From: Trebonia sp963822615
GTDB taxonomy: Bacteria > Actinomycetota > Actinomycetes > Streptosporangiales > Streptosporangiaceae
Direction of reading: 5' to 3'
NCBI GenBank assembly: GCA_963822615.1
Contig: CAWGIM010000006.1
Location: 496,001-560,000, forward strand
Length of the DNA stretch: 64,000 nucleotides
Part shown: positions 44,434-53,277 of the stretch, piece by piece
Position numbering within the stretch: position 1 is the first letter of the stretch
Layout of the letters: each line of letters opens with the position of its first letter
Program-made: the position numbers and the translations under genes
Notes under the pieces: generated by a model
The model's input: only the letters and a program-made list of their open reading frames with translations
What the model was told of the DNA's origin: nothing
Databases searched by the model: none

Positions 44434-46029
44434 GTGGACAAGAAATGGTGGACCCTCATCGCGGTCTGCGCGGGGACGTTCATGCTGCTGCTCGACGTGA
44501 CCATCGTCATCGTCGCCCAGCCGGCCATCCAGACGGGGCTGCACGCGAGCTTTAGCGACGTGCAGTGGACGCTGGACGCTTACGCCCTGACGCTGGCGTC
44601 GCTGCTGCTCACCGCGGGGGTGCTGGCCGACCGCTACGGCCGCAAGCGGATGTTCTCGATCGGGCTGACGATCTTCACCCTCGGCTCGCTGCTGTGCGGC
44701 CTGGCGGCCGACCCGCTGATGCTGATCATCTCGCGCAGCGCCCAGGGGGTCGGCGGCGCGATGATGTTCGCGACCGGGCTGGCACTGCTCGGCACTACCT
44801 TCCGCGGCGGGGAACGCGGCACCGCGTTCGGGGTGTGGGGCGCGATCGTCGGCATCTCGACCGCGCTCGGCCCGGTGCTCGGCGGGCTGATCACGACCGA
44901 GTGGGACTGGCGCGGCATCTTCCTGGTCAACCTGCCGATCGGGGTGTTCGCGCTGGCGGTCACGATCTGGCGGGTGGAGGAGTCCCGGCTGCCTGACGCC
45001 ACCTCACCCGACTGGATCGGCTTCGTGCTGTTCACGGCCGGCCTCGTGAGCCTGATCTACGGGCTGATCCGGGCGGGCGAGAACTCCTGGTCCGACCCCG
45101 GGGTGATCGCCTGCCTGGCGGCCGGCGCGGCGCTGATCGTCGCCTTCGGGGTGGCCGAGAGCCGGGTGAAGCACCCGATGTTCGACCTGTCGCTGCTGCG
45201 GGTGCCGACGTTCACCGGGGGCTCCATCGCCGCGCTGGCGATGAACGGGTCGCTGTACGCGGTGCTGCTCTACTTCGTCATCTACCTGCAGGACGTGCTC
45301 GGCTACTCGGCCCTCGGGGCCGGCCTGCGGCTGGCCGTGCTCAGCGCCGCCCAGCTGGTCACCTCGGTGGTCGCCGGGCGGCTGAGCGACAAGGTCCAGC
45401 CGCGCTGGCTGATCGGGCCCGGCCTGCTGCTGACCGGCATCGGCCTCATCGTGATGACCGGGCTGACCGGCACGTCCACCTGGACCGCGCTGGTCCCCGG
45501 GTTCATCGTGGCCGGGTTCGGGGCCGGCCTGGTGAACCCGCCGCTGGCGTCCACCGCGATCGGCGTGGCCCCGCCGCAGAAGGCGGGCATGGCGGCCGGC
45601 ATCAACTCGACGTTCCGCCAGATCGGCATCGCGGCCGGCATCGCCGCCTACGGCTCGATCTTCACCGCGACGATCCAGGGCCACCTGGCCGGGGCGCTCC
45701 CGGCGGGGCTGAAGGACCAGGCCGGGAGCATGATCGGCGCGATCAGGCAGGGCTCGGTCGGCCAGCTCATCGCGGCCGCGCCGGCCGCCGACCGCGGCGC
45801 GGTCGGCCTGGCGCTGCGGTCCAGCTTCGCCTCCGCGCTGAACGAGCTGCTCTGGGTCACCGCGGGCGTGGCCCTAGTCGGCGCGCTGGCGGCGGTGGTG
45901 CTGATCCGGAGCAAGGACTTCCACCGCCCGGACGCCCGGCCGGCCGGCGGCCCGGCCGGCCCCCGCCCGCGGCCGAGCAGGCGGCCGCCCAGGGGACGGC
46001 CTAGTGCCAGCGGAAACGCCAGGCGGTGA
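44434..46029 (+). CDS. MFS transporter, DHA2 (14-helix) drug-exporter family
   Basis: 531 aa from GTG 44434, with CGGGGA upstream. DHA2 signatures: LLLDVTIVIVAQPAIQ, VQWTLDAYALTLASLLLTAGVLADRYGRKRMF and GVWGAIVGISTALGPVLGGLIT. The C-terminal 40 residues are a Pro/Arg tail. The stop overlaps the convergent ABC permease gene by 29 bp. It probably exports a drug or metabolite under AsnC-type control. Confidence 0.9.
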   Translation: MDKKWWTLIAVCAGTFMLLLDVTIVIVAQPAIQTGLHASFSDVQWTLDAYALTLASLLLTAGVLADRYGRKRMFSIGLTIFTLGSLLCGLAADPLMLIISRSAQGVGGAMMFATGLALLGTTFRGGERGTAFGVWGAIVGISTALGPVLGGLITTEWDWRGIFLVNLPIGVFALAVTIWRVEESRLPDATSPDWIGFVLFTAGLVSLIYGLIRAGENSWSDPGVIACLAAGAALIVAFGVAESRVKHPMFDLSLLRVPTFTGGSIAALAMNGSLYAVLLYFVIYLQDVLGYSALGAGLRLAVLSAAQLVTSVVAGRLSDKVQPRWLIGPGLLLTGIGLIVMTGLTGTSTWTALVPGFIVAGFGAGLVNPPLASTAIGVAPPQKAGMAAGINSTFRQIGIAAGIAAYGSIFTATIQGHLAGALPAGLKDQAGSMIGAIRQGSVGQLIAAAPAADRGAVGLALRSSFASALNELLWVTAGVALVGALAAVVLIRSKDFHRPDARPAGGPAGPRPRPSRRPPRGRPSASGNARR

Positions 46030-46779
46030 CCGCGGCGCCGGCTCCGGCCCAGGCCAGCAGGACCAGCCAGTCGGTCAGCGGCGCGTGCTGGACCGGGGTG
46101 TAGGCCTGGCCGAGTACCTGGGCGAGGGCCCGCACCGGGAAGAAGCCGATCGCGGCCGACAGCCAGTGCGGCACCGGGAAGGTCGGGTCGAAGATGCCCG
46201 ACATGATGGCTAGCGGCAGGTAGCTGGCATTGGCGATCGGCCCGGCCGACTCCGCGCTGCCCGCCACCGAGCCGAGGGCCAGGCCGAGCGCGCCGAAGCA
46301 GGCCACCCCGAGCAGCAGGCCCGCCGCCAGCTCGGGCAGGCCCGCCGCTCGGGGCACCGCGCCGAAGGCGAGCGCGCCCAGGGCCATGATGCTCGCGGTG
46401 ATGGCGAGCGTGGTGGCGGCGGTGCTGCCGAGCACCCCCGACAGGTAGGCGCCGGCCGGCAGGGGCGTGGTCCTGATCCGCTTCAGCACCCCGTCATGGC
46501 GCAGCGTCGCCAGCTTGCTGCCGAGGTTCACGTAGGCGGCGACGATCACCCCGAACGCGATCATCGACGGCACGAAGACCATCTGCCCGGCCACGTGCGT
46601 ACCCGGCAGGTGCCCGGCGGCGGTGGTGGAACCAATGAGCAGCAGCAGCGCCAGCGGCAAGGCGAAGGTGAACAGCGCGTACTCGGCGCTGCGCCAGAAT
46701 GACCGCTGCTCGAGCAGCGCCTGGCGGAAGGCGAGGCCGACGGTGCGGCGCCGGGCCAGCGGCCGAGCGGGTACGACAT
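46001..46779 (-). pseudogene. ABC-2 type exporter permease, single-base frameshift near start
   Basis: ATG 46779 overlaps the ATPase stop (TGATG), the natural coupled start, but its frame gives a non-protein-like Arg/Ser-rich sequence after MSYPLG. The real sequence (TVGLAFRQALLEQRSFWRSAEYALFTFALPLALLLLIGSTTAAG...), with about six helices, lies one frame over. Restoring one missing base at about 46735-46762 gives a 259-aa permease ending at 46001. A downstream TTG at 46660 could start only a truncated form. It is the partner of the ATPase at 46779-47738. Confidence 0.85.
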
Positions 46780-47738
46780 CAGCGGGTCCCTTCGGTTACC
46801 AGCGGCTCAGTTAGCAGCGAGTCAGTTACCAGGGGCCGGGCACTGAGCCGGAGGTAGGCGTCCTCCAGGGTGGGCGATTCCACCGCCAGGTCTTCCAGGT
46901 CGCCCAGGTCGTTGACGGCGGCCCAGTGCAGCAGGTCGCGCAGCGCGGCGGCCGGGCTGGCGGACGAGCAGACCGCGGTCTCGCCGCTGATCACGACCGT
47001 GACGGAGGCGGGGGGCGGCAGTGAGCCGTCACGCACCCGTTCGGGGGCGGCGAACTTGATCGTGGTGCCGATCCCGGCCTGGCGGGCGACCTGCCGCACC
47101 GTCCCCGCCACCTGGATGCGGCCGTCGGCCAGGATCGCCACCCGGTCCGCCAGCCGCTCCGCCTCGTCCAGGTAGTGCGTGGTCAGCACGATCGTCTTGC
47201 CCAGCGCGCGCAGGTTCTCGATGGCGGCCAGGCAGCGCCGCCGCGACTCCGGGTCGAACCCGGTCGTCGGCTCGTCGAGGAAGATCAGGTCGGGGTCGCC
47301 CGCCAGCGCCAGCGCCAGGTCGAGGCGGCGGCGCTGCCCGCCCGACAGCCGCTTCACCGGGGTGTTCCGCTCCTCGGTCAGCTCCACCACCTGCAGCAGG
47401 TCGGCCAGGTCGCGCGACCGCGGGTAGTAGCCGCGCCAGCAGTCGATCAGCTCCGCCACCCGGGCCTGGCGGGGGAAGCCGCACTCCTGCAGCACCATGC
47501 CGATCCGCTCGCGGAGCCGGGACGGCTGCTCCTGCGGGTCCATCCCGAGCACGCGGACGGTGCCGCCGTCTCGCCGCCGGAAGCCCTCCATGATCTCGAC
47601 GGTGGTGGTCTTGCCCGCGCCGTTCGGGCCGAGCAGGCAGAAGACCTCCCCCGCGCGGACCTCGAAGTCGACGCCCCGCAGCACCTGGCGGCGGCCGTAG
47701 CTCATGGTCAGGCCGGATACTTCGATCGCGTTGCTCAC
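46779..47738 (-). CDS. ABC exporter ATPase (CcmA/DrrA type)
   Basis: 319 aa. Walker A GPNGAGKTTTVE, Q-loop VLQECGFP, signature LSGGQRRRLDLALALAGDPDLIFLDEPTTGFDPESRR with Walker B. The C-terminal 90 residues are a regulatory tail ending in the imperfect repeat LVTDSLLTEPLVTEG. The start overlaps the upstream tetR stop (ATGA), so regulator, ATPase and permease form a coupled operon that probably confers drug export. Confidence 0.92.
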   Translation of the reverse strand: MSNAIEVSGLTMSYGRRQVLRGVDFEVRAGEVFCLLGPNGAGKTTTVEIMEGFRRRDGGTVRVLGMDPQEQPSRLRERIGMVLQECGFPRQARVAELIDCWRGYYPRSRDLADLLQVVELTEERNTPVKRLSGGQRRRLDLALALAGDPDLIFLDEPTTGFDPESRRRCLAAIENLRALGKTIVLTTHYLDEAERLADRVAILADGRIQVAGTVRQVARQAGIGTTIKFAAPERVRDGSLPPPASVTVVISGETAVCSSASPAAALRDLLHWAAVNDLGDLEDLAVESPTLEDAYLRLSARPLVTDSLLTEPLVTEGTR

Positions 47739-48502
47739 GTCTGCTCCACCGGGTCGCGGTCCGCTCTCGGGTTCCGGCCGGCCGGGCGGTCGCCCGCCGG
47801 CACCAGGGCGTGCAGCAGCGCGTCGATCGCCGTCTCCTGGGCCAGGGCGGCGCCGAGGGCGGCGCCGTAGGGGTCGGAGTGCCGGTGCCGGGCGAACCAG
47901 GTCAGCGTCTCCAGCACGAGCCGCGCGGTCGCCGCGGTGTCCGGGGTGGCCCGCAGCCGCCCGGCCGCGACCCGGCTGTCCAGGTAGCTGGTCAGGGCGT
48001 CGAGCACCGGGCGGCGCAGCCCGCTGTTGAGCAGGTCGGCCAGCGCGGGCAGCTCACGGGCGGACCGCTCGATCATGTCGGCCGCCCGCGCGGTCTGCTC
48101 CTCCAGGGTGAACAGCTCGCGCATGATCAGTTCCAGCTCGCCCGCCGCGTCGGCCGGGTCGGCGGTGCGCAGCGCCTGCGCCAGCGAGCCGAACGGCACC
48201 TCGGCCGCCACGAACTCACGCGCCTGCTTGATCATCTCCTCCAGCGAGGGCGCCGCCAGCGGGAACGCGCCGGCCGGGTCGTCCGCGCCGGGCAGCGGCT
48301 CGAGCAGCAGCGCGTGCCTGATCGCGAGCACGAACAGGCCTTCCTTGCTGTCCACGTAGCGGTAGAGCGCCGCCTCGGACAGGCCCGCCTCCCGTGCCAC
48401 GTCGGTCATGTGCGCCGCCCGGTAGCCGTCCCGGGCGAACACCCGCACCGCGGCCTCGATTACCTCGGGGAACCGCTGGTGGGCGCTGCGCTTGCCGGTC
48501 AT
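47735..48502 (-). CDS. TetR/AcrR-family regulator of the ABC exporter operon
   Basis: 255 aa from ATG 48502 (MTGKRSAHQRF). HTH: AAVRVFARDGYRAAHMTDVAREAGLSEAALYRYVDSKEGLFVLAIRHAL. It is the first gene of the operon and has a GTGAGT/ACTCAC palindrome directly upstream, so it is likely autoregulated and controls the downstream exporter. The C-terminal 20 residues (PAGDRPAGRNPRADRDPVEQT) are charged and variable. Confidence 0.88.
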   Translation of the reverse strand: MTGKRSAHQRFPEVIEAAVRVFARDGYRAAHMTDVAREAGLSEAALYRYVDSKEGLFVLAIRHALLLEPLPGADDPAGAFPLAAPSLEEMIKQAREFVAAEVPFGSLAQALRTADPADAAGELELIMRELFTLEEQTARAADMIERSARELPALADLLNSGLRRPVLDALTSYLDSRVAAGRLRATPDTAATARLVLETLTWFARHRHSDPYGAALGAALAQETAIDALLHALVPAGDRPAGRNPRADRDPVEQT

Positions 48503-48523
48503 GTTCCCGACTATATGCGGTAA

Positions 48524-48540
48524 GTGAGTCAATCACTCAC
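48524..48540. promoter_or_regulatory. TetR-type operator palindrome
   Basis: GTGAGT-CAATC-ACTCAC (48524-48540), 22 bp upstream of the tetR start. It is AT-richer than the surroundings, with TATATG just downstream on the coding side. Confidence 0.6.
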
Positions 48541-48605
48541 AATGGGTGGTTACGGACGGTTAAGAAGTGGAATGCCGCGCGCCGGGCGAGTGGGCTAGCG
48601 GGCGG

Positions 48606-49547
48606 TCAGCCGGTGATGCCGTCGGCTCGCGCGGTGGCGACCGCGCCGAGGGCGTCCAGCGCCGCGGCGGTGCCCGGGTCCTGCTCGGTGCCCGCCCGGA
48701 CCAGGGCGTACAGCAGCCGGGAGGCGGGCGCGCCGGCCACCGGGAGCATGGCCAGGCGGGGACGCAGCGGCTGGGCCGAGCGCGGGATGAGGGAGACCCC
48801 GGTACCCGCCGCGACCAGCGCCGCGACGGCGTCCCACTCCCGGCAGTAGTGCTGGATGTCCGGCGCGAAGCCGGCCGCGGCGCAGATCCCGGTGACGATG
48901 TGGCGGCAGGCGTCGCTCTCGGCCGCGCCCACCCACACCTCACCCGCCAGCTCGGTCAGCTCGACCGAGGCCCGGCCCGCCAGCGGGTGGCCGAGCGGCA
49001 CCGCCGCGTCCATCACGTCGGCGATCAGGTCGACCCGCCGGTACCTGGCGTCCTGCCGGGACGGCGCGCCCGGGTAGTCCACCGTCACCGCGATCTCCAG
49101 CTCGCCCGCGTCGAGCAGCTGGTGCGCCTCGGCCGGCTCCTGCTCGCTGACCCGGATCGTCAGCCCGGGCCGCTCGCTGGCCAGCCGGACGATGGCCGGG
49201 GCGACCAGCGCGGTGATGCCGGTCGCGAGCGACCCGATCCGCACCCGGCCGACGGTGCCGTCCGACCAGGCGTCCAGGGCGGCCCGGGTCCGGCCGGCCA
49301 GCTCCCGCATGCGCTCGGCGTGGTCGAGCAGCAGCCGGGCCTGGCCGGTGAGCACCACCGTGCGGCCGCGCCGCTCGAGCAGCGGCACCCCGATGTCCCG
49401 GGCCAGGCCGGCTAGCTGCTGCGACACCGCGGACGGGGTTAGGTGCATCGCCTCGGCGGTCGCGGCGATGGTGCCGCGGCGGTCGAGCTCGTACAGCAGC
49501 CGGAGCTTACGCCAGTCAACCGTGAAGTCCCAGCTAACGCTTTTCAC
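48606..49547 (-). CDS. LysR-family transcriptional regulator
   Basis: 313 aa from GTG 49547. HTH: WRKLRLLYELDRRGTIAATAEAMHLTPSAVSQQLAGLARDIGVPLLERRGRTVVLT. The sensor domain follows (GRVRIGSLATGITALVAPAIVRLASERPGLTIRV). It is divergent from an EamA-type transporter with only 41 bp between starts, and a perfect 12-bp palindrome lies there. Confidence 0.9.
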   Translation of the reverse strand: MKSVSWDFTVDWRKLRLLYELDRRGTIAATAEAMHLTPSAVSQQLAGLARDIGVPLLERRGRTVVLTGQARLLLDHAERMRELAGRTRAALDAWSDGTVGRVRIGSLATGITALVAPAIVRLASERPGLTIRVSEQEPAEAHQLLDAGELEIAVTVDYPGAPSRQDARYRRVDLIADVMDAAVPLGHPLAGRASVELTELAGEVWVGAAESDACRHIVTGICAAAGFAPDIQHYCREWDAVAALVAAGTGVSLIPRSAQPLRPRLAMLPVAGAPASRLLYALVRAGTEQDPGTAAALDALGAVATARADGITG

Positions 49548-49554
49548 GAAAATA

Positions 49555-49566
49555 GTCTAGCTAGAC
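49555..49566. promoter_or_regulatory. LysR operator palindrome
   Basis: GTCTAGCTAGAC, a perfect 12-bp palindrome containing T-N11-A, in the 41-bp spacer between the divergent lysR and EamA-family genes. Confidence 0.6.
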
Positions 49567-49588
49567 ATGATTGTTTGAGCCGGTAACG

Positions 49589-50752
49589 ATGGTGAGCGTG
49601 ACTCGACGCGGCCTCCTGCTGTTCATCGCGCTCGGCGTGGCCTGGGGCATCCCCTACTTGCTCATCAAGATCGCGGTGGGCCAGCTCAGCCCGGCCATGC
49701 TGGTGTTCTCCCGCGTCGCGCTGGCGGCCGCGCTGCTGCTGCCGGTGGCGGCGGCCCGGGGCGAGCTGCGCCCGGTGCTGCGCCGCTGGCGGCCGCTGCT
49801 CGGGTTCACCCTGGCCGAGATCACCATCCCGCAGTTCCTGCTCGGCTCGGCCGAGCAGCGGCTGCCCAGCTCGACCACCGGCCTGCTGATCGCGGCGGTG
49901 CCGCTGGCCGGGGTGGGGGTGGCGTTCCTGCTCGGCCGCCCGGAACGGCTGGCCGCGGCCAACTGGGCCGGCATCGCGCTCGGCATGACCGGGGTGGCCA
50001 TGCTGGCCGGCTTCGCGGTCTCCGGCTCCGACCTCGGCGCGGCGGGCGAGGTGCTGCTGGTCGTGCTCTGCTACGCGCTCGGCCCGGCCATCCTCGCCCG
50101 CTGGATGCCCGACCTGGCGGGCACCGGGATCACCGCGCTCGGGCTGGCGATCTCGGCCGTGGTCTACGCCCCGGTGGTGGCGCTGACCCACGGCTGGCCG
50201 TCCGCCTGGCCGTCGGCGTCGGTGCTGGCCAGCGTGGCGGTGCTGGCGGTGGTGTGCAGCGCCGCCGCCCTCACCATCATGGCCGCGCTGGTCAAGGAGG
50301 CCGGCCCGGTGCGGGCCACCGCCGTCACCTACGTGAACCCGGCGGTGGCGCTCATCGCCGGCGCGGCCATCCTGGGCGAGCCGGTCACCGGCTGGGCGGT
50401 GGCCGGCTTCAGCCTCATCCTGGCCGGCTGCGTGCTGGTGGCGACCCGGGGCCGGGCGGCCGGGCCGCGGCTAGCGACCGCGGGCGAAGCCAGCCGCCTG
50501 CCCGGCCGACGGCTGCTCCTGGGCCGGCTCGGCTACCGCCGGCTCGGCTACCGGCGGCTGGGCCATGGCCGGCTGGGCCGGGGCCGAGGGCTCGGCGCCC
50601 AGGGTCTCGGTCCCCCGCAGGTAGCGGCGGGCGGCCATCGCGGCCAGGCAGACGACGAGGGCGGCCACCCGCACGGTGCCCTCGGTCGGCCACGGCAGCA
50701 GGTGAGTGAGCTGGATCGGCAGCGTCCACGGGTGCATGGCCGCGTTGACTGA
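49589..50752 (+). CDS. EamA/DMT-family transporter with an antisense-derived C-terminal tail
   Basis: Residues 1-300 form a ten-helix DMT exporter: GVAWGIPYLLIKIAVGQLSPAMLVFSRV, two EamA repeats, and SAAALTIMAALVKEAGPVRATAVTYVNPAVALIAG. After TRGRAAGPR (about 50470) the frame continues for some 95 residues (GRLGYRRLGYRRLGHGRLGRGRG...) that are antisense to the next gene and not membrane-like. The normal end is probably near 50473, where a TAG lies one frame over; an indel or lost stop would explain the extension. It is likely controlled by the divergent LysR. Confidence 0.8.
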   Translation: MVSVTRRGLLLFIALGVAWGIPYLLIKIAVGQLSPAMLVFSRVALAAALLLPVAAARGELRPVLRRWRPLLGFTLAEITIPQFLLGSAEQRLPSSTTGLLIAAVPLAGVGVAFLLGRPERLAAANWAGIALGMTGVAMLAGFAVSGSDLGAAGEVLLVVLCYALGPAILARWMPDLAGTGITALGLAISAVVYAPVVALTHGWPSAWPSASVLASVAVLAVVCSAAALTIMAALVKEAGPVRATAVTYVNPAVALIAGAAILGEPVTGWAVAGFSLILAGCVLVATRGRAAGPRLATAGEASRLPGRRLLLGRLGYRRLGYRRLGHGRLGRGRGLGAQGLGPPQVAAGGHRGQADDEGGHPHGALGRPRQQVSELDRQRPRVHGRVD

Positions 50753-51133
50753 CAGGTAGAGGACGACCCCGGTGCCCAGCACCGCGCCGATGTCGGCCAC
50801 CGCCAGCACCGCCGCCGTGCCCGCGCTGCCTTCCGCGCTGACGGCGGGCAACCGCCCCGACCGGGGCGGGCCGGCCGCCCGCCGCCGTAGCTGCAGGTAC
50901 CGGCTGACCACCAGGGTGACGACGGCGACGGCGAAGGCGAGCGCCCCGGCGGTGTCGGTCCGCAGGCCGGGGATGGCGGGCCAGTAGGGATAGGCGTCGT
51001 CGAAGTCACCGAAGCTGCCGACGAAGGCCGACCCGATCCAGACCAGCGTCGCGGCGTAGCCGACGCCGAGGGCGGCCGACTCGATCAGCAGCTTCCGCTT
51101 CTGGCGGCTCCTGGTGCGCACGCGGCTCAGCAT
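50471..51133 (-). CDS. hypothetical four-helix membrane protein
   Basis: 220 aa from ATG 51133. Four hydrophobic segments are visible: IESAALGVGYAATLVWIGSAF, AGALAFAVAVVTLVVSRYLQL, VLAVADIGAVLGTGVVLYLSV and VRVAALVVCLAAMAARRYL. The N-terminus is very basic (RVRTRSRQKRK). The tail is a Pro/Ala/Glu repeat region (QPPVAEPAVAEPAQEQPSAGQ). I do not recognise the family. It overlaps the 3' end of the EamA gene frame on the other strand by 282 bp. Confidence 0.7.
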   Translation of the reverse strand: MLSRVRTRSRQKRKLLIESAALGVGYAATLVWIGSAFVGSFGDFDDAYPYWPAIPGLRTDTAGALAFAVAVVTLVVSRYLQLRRRAAGPPRSGRLPAVSAEGSAGTAAVLAVADIGAVLGTGVVLYLSVNAAMHPWTLPIQLTHLLPWPTEGTVRVAALVVCLAAMAARRYLRGTETLGAEPSAPAQPAMAQPPVAEPAVAEPAQEQPSAGQAAGFARGR

Positions 51134-51241
51134 AGGCGAACCGGGCCAGGGTTCAGGCAGCCGGCGGGCGGATCGGAAATCTTTACCGATTAACGCGGGC
51201 TGACGGCGAGCCGCAGGCCGGCTGGTGCCAGAATAACTGCC

Positions 51242-51943
51242 GTGGACTACCCGCAACCCCCCGTGCCCGCGTTCCTGTTCGACCTCGACGGGACGCTCAT
51301 CGACAGCGTCTACCAGCACGTGATCGCCTGGCGGGCGGCGCTCAGCGCGATCGGCATCGACCTGTCGGTCTGGCGCATCCACCGCCGGATCGGGATGAGC
51401 GGCGGCCTGTTCGTGCAGGCCCTGCTGCGGGAGACCGGCCGGTCGCTGTCCCCCGGCGACATCGACCTGCTGCAGCAGGCGCACGCCGAGGAGTTCCGCA
51501 ACCAGGCCGCCTCGGTCACCGCGCTGCCCGGCGCCCGTGAGCTGCTCACCGCGCTCACCGCCGCGGGCGTCCGCTGGGGCATCGCCACCAGCGGGTACGC
51601 GGCCACCGCGCGGCCCGCGCTGGAGCTGCTCGGCCTGCCAGAGGACACCCCGATGGTCACCAGGGACCTGGTGAACCACGCCAAGCCGGACCCCGACCTG
51701 TTCCTGGCGGCGGCCGCGCTGCTCGGGGTGGACCCGCGGCACACGATGGTGGTCGGCGACAGCGTCTGGGACCTGCTGGCGGCCCGCCGGGCCGGCGCGC
51801 TCGGCATCGGGCTGCAGTCCGGCGGCTACGGCCGGGAGGAGCTGGAACGGGCCGGCGCCTACCGGGTCTACGCCGACCCGGCCCAGATGCTCGAACGGCT
51901 CGACGAGGCCGGCGTCCGGCTCGGCGAGGCCGCCCGCTACTAG
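51242..51943 (+). CDS. HAD-superfamily hydrolase (phosphatase / beta-phosphoglucomutase-like)
   Basis: 233 aa from GTG 51242. Motif I FLFDLDGTLIDS (Asp 14, Asp 16), motif II WGIATSGYA, motif III NHAKPDPDLF and motif IV MVVGDSVWDLLAARRAGA are all present, with an alpha-helical cap after motif I. It is probably a small-molecule phosphatase. The acetyltransferase gene follows 15 bp downstream, so the two may be co-transcribed. Confidence 0.9.
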   Translation: MDYPQPPVPAFLFDLDGTLIDSVYQHVIAWRAALSAIGIDLSVWRIHRRIGMSGGLFVQALLRETGRSLSPGDIDLLQQAHAEEFRNQAASVTALPGARELLTALTAAGVRWGIATSGYAATARPALELLGLPEDTPMVTRDLVNHAKPDPDLFLAAAALLGVDPRHTMVVGDSVWDLLAARRAGALGIGLQSGGYGREELERAGAYRVYADPAQMLERLDEAGVRLGEAARY

Positions 51944-51958
51944 CGGGACCCGGTTCGG

Positions 51959-52543
51959 TTGCCTGCCTCCGGCCTCGCCCTGCGGCTGCTCGACGGCGCC
52001 GCCGCCGCCGAGCGGGAAGCGGACCTGCTGGCGCTGGCAGCCGAGGTCCACGGTGACAGCGCGGCCCGCGGGACCGTGCCCGGCCCGGACGCCGCCCGGC
52101 AGGCGCGGGTGCGGCGGCGGCAGCCCGGCTTCGCCCTGGCCGAGGCCCGGCACGGCGGCTACCTGGTCGGGTACGCTGCGGGGATGCCGTTGCGGCCGTC
52201 GACCTCCTGGTGGCGCGGGCTGACCACGCCGCTGCCGGAGGAGGTGACGGCCGAGCACCCCGGCCGCACCTTCGCGCTGGCCGAACTGCTGGTGCGGGCG
52301 CCCTGGCGGCGCCAGGGCATCGGCCGCGACCTGCACGACCTGCTGCTGGCCGGGCGGCCGGAGGAACGGGCGACGCTGACGGTGCCGCCCGGCGCCAGTG
52401 CCGCCCAGCACGCCTTCCGCTCCTGGGGCTGGCAGAAGGTGGCGCGAAGCCGCGGCGACCAGTCGCTACCCGGTGCCCCCGTCCTCGACGTGCTGCTGCT
52501 CAGCCCGCTAGCCGGTCGAGGGCGGCGAAGATCTGCTCGCTGA
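51959..52543 (+). CDS. GNAT-family N-acetyltransferase
   Basis: 194 aa from a TTG at 51959. The acetyl-CoA motif is AELLVRAPWRRQGIGRDLHDLLL (RxxGxG), followed by the beta-5/alpha-4 region GASAAQHAFRSWGWQKVA. The first 100 residues are Ala/Arg-rich and diverged. The C-terminus overlaps the convergent adenylate kinase gene by 44 bp, and the last residues (GRGRRRSAR) probably read through. Confidence 0.75.
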   Translation: MPASGLALRLLDGAAAAEREADLLALAAEVHGDSAARGTVPGPDAARQARVRRRQPGFALAEARHGGYLVGYAAGMPLRPSTSWWRGLTTPLPEEVTAEHPGRTFALAELLVRAPWRRQGIGRDLHDLLLAGRPEERATLTVPPGASAAQHAFRSWGWQKVARSRGDQSLPGAPVLDVLLLSPLAGRGRRRSAR

Positions 52544-53069
52544 CCTCCTCGACCGGCGGCGCGGCGTCCACCCGGACGACCAGCCCGCGGCCGGCGTAGT
52601 AGTCGAGCAGCGGCTTGGTGTGCTCGGCGTAGACCTGAAGCCGGTGCCGGGCGACGGCCGCCGAGTCATCCGCCCGGTTCTCGCCGCGGCCGGCGATCCG
52701 CTCGATCAGCACCTCCTGCGGCGCGTCCAGGTACAGCACCGCCTGCACGCTGGTGCCGCTCTCGGCGGCGATCTTGGCGGCCGCCTCGGCCTGCGGCAGG
52801 GTACGCGGGAACCCGTCAAGCACGTAGCCGCCGCTGTCCCGCGCCGCCCGCACCACCCGGTCCATGACCAGGCTGAGCACCAGGTCGTCGGGGACCAGGT
52901 CGCCGGCCTCCAGGTAGCCGCGCAGCGTGTTCCCGAGGTCGGTGCGCCGCGCCACCTCGTCACGGAACAGGTCACCGCTGGCGATATGCGGCACCCCGTA
53001 CCGGGCGGCGATCCGCTCGCCCTGCGTTCCCTTCCCCGCCCCTGGCGGGGCGAGCATGATGACGCGCAT
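52500..53069 (-). CDS. adk: adenylate kinase (short LID form)
   Basis: 189 aa. P-loop PPGAGKGTQ, substrate segments ASGDLFRDEV, LDGFPRTLPQAEA and the R-x-D region ENRADDSAAVARHRLQVYAEHTKPLLDYY. The LID lacks the zinc-finger cysteines, the short form. It converts ATP and AMP to ADP. Housekeeping adk usually lies in the secY ribosomal cluster, which is not here, so this may be a second copy; the start ATG 53069 is clear. Confidence 0.92.
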   Translation of the reverse strand: MRVIMLAPPGAGKGTQGERIAARYGVPHIASGDLFRDEVARRTDLGNTLRGYLEAGDLVPDDLVLSLVMDRVVRAARDSGGYVLDGFPRTLPQAEAAAKIAAESGTSVQAVLYLDAPQEVLIERIAGRGENRADDSAAVARHRLQVYAEHTKPLLDYYAGRGLVVRVDAAPPVEEVSEQIFAALDRLAG

Positions 53070-53277
53070 CGAGTGCCGGCCCTCCGGTTATCCTGCGAGA
53101 TTTCTGATGTTCCTGATTATTCATCCCCGCCCGGCCCGCTCGTCACGAGGCTGCCGCCCAAGCGCAACCGGGCCCGCCCCGGGGCCGACCAGGCCGGGTG
53201 CCGCAGCCGCCCAGGGCGGGTGCCGCAGCCGCCCGGGCCGGGCACGGTAGCTGGCCGGCGCGCCCTATAGTTGGCCG

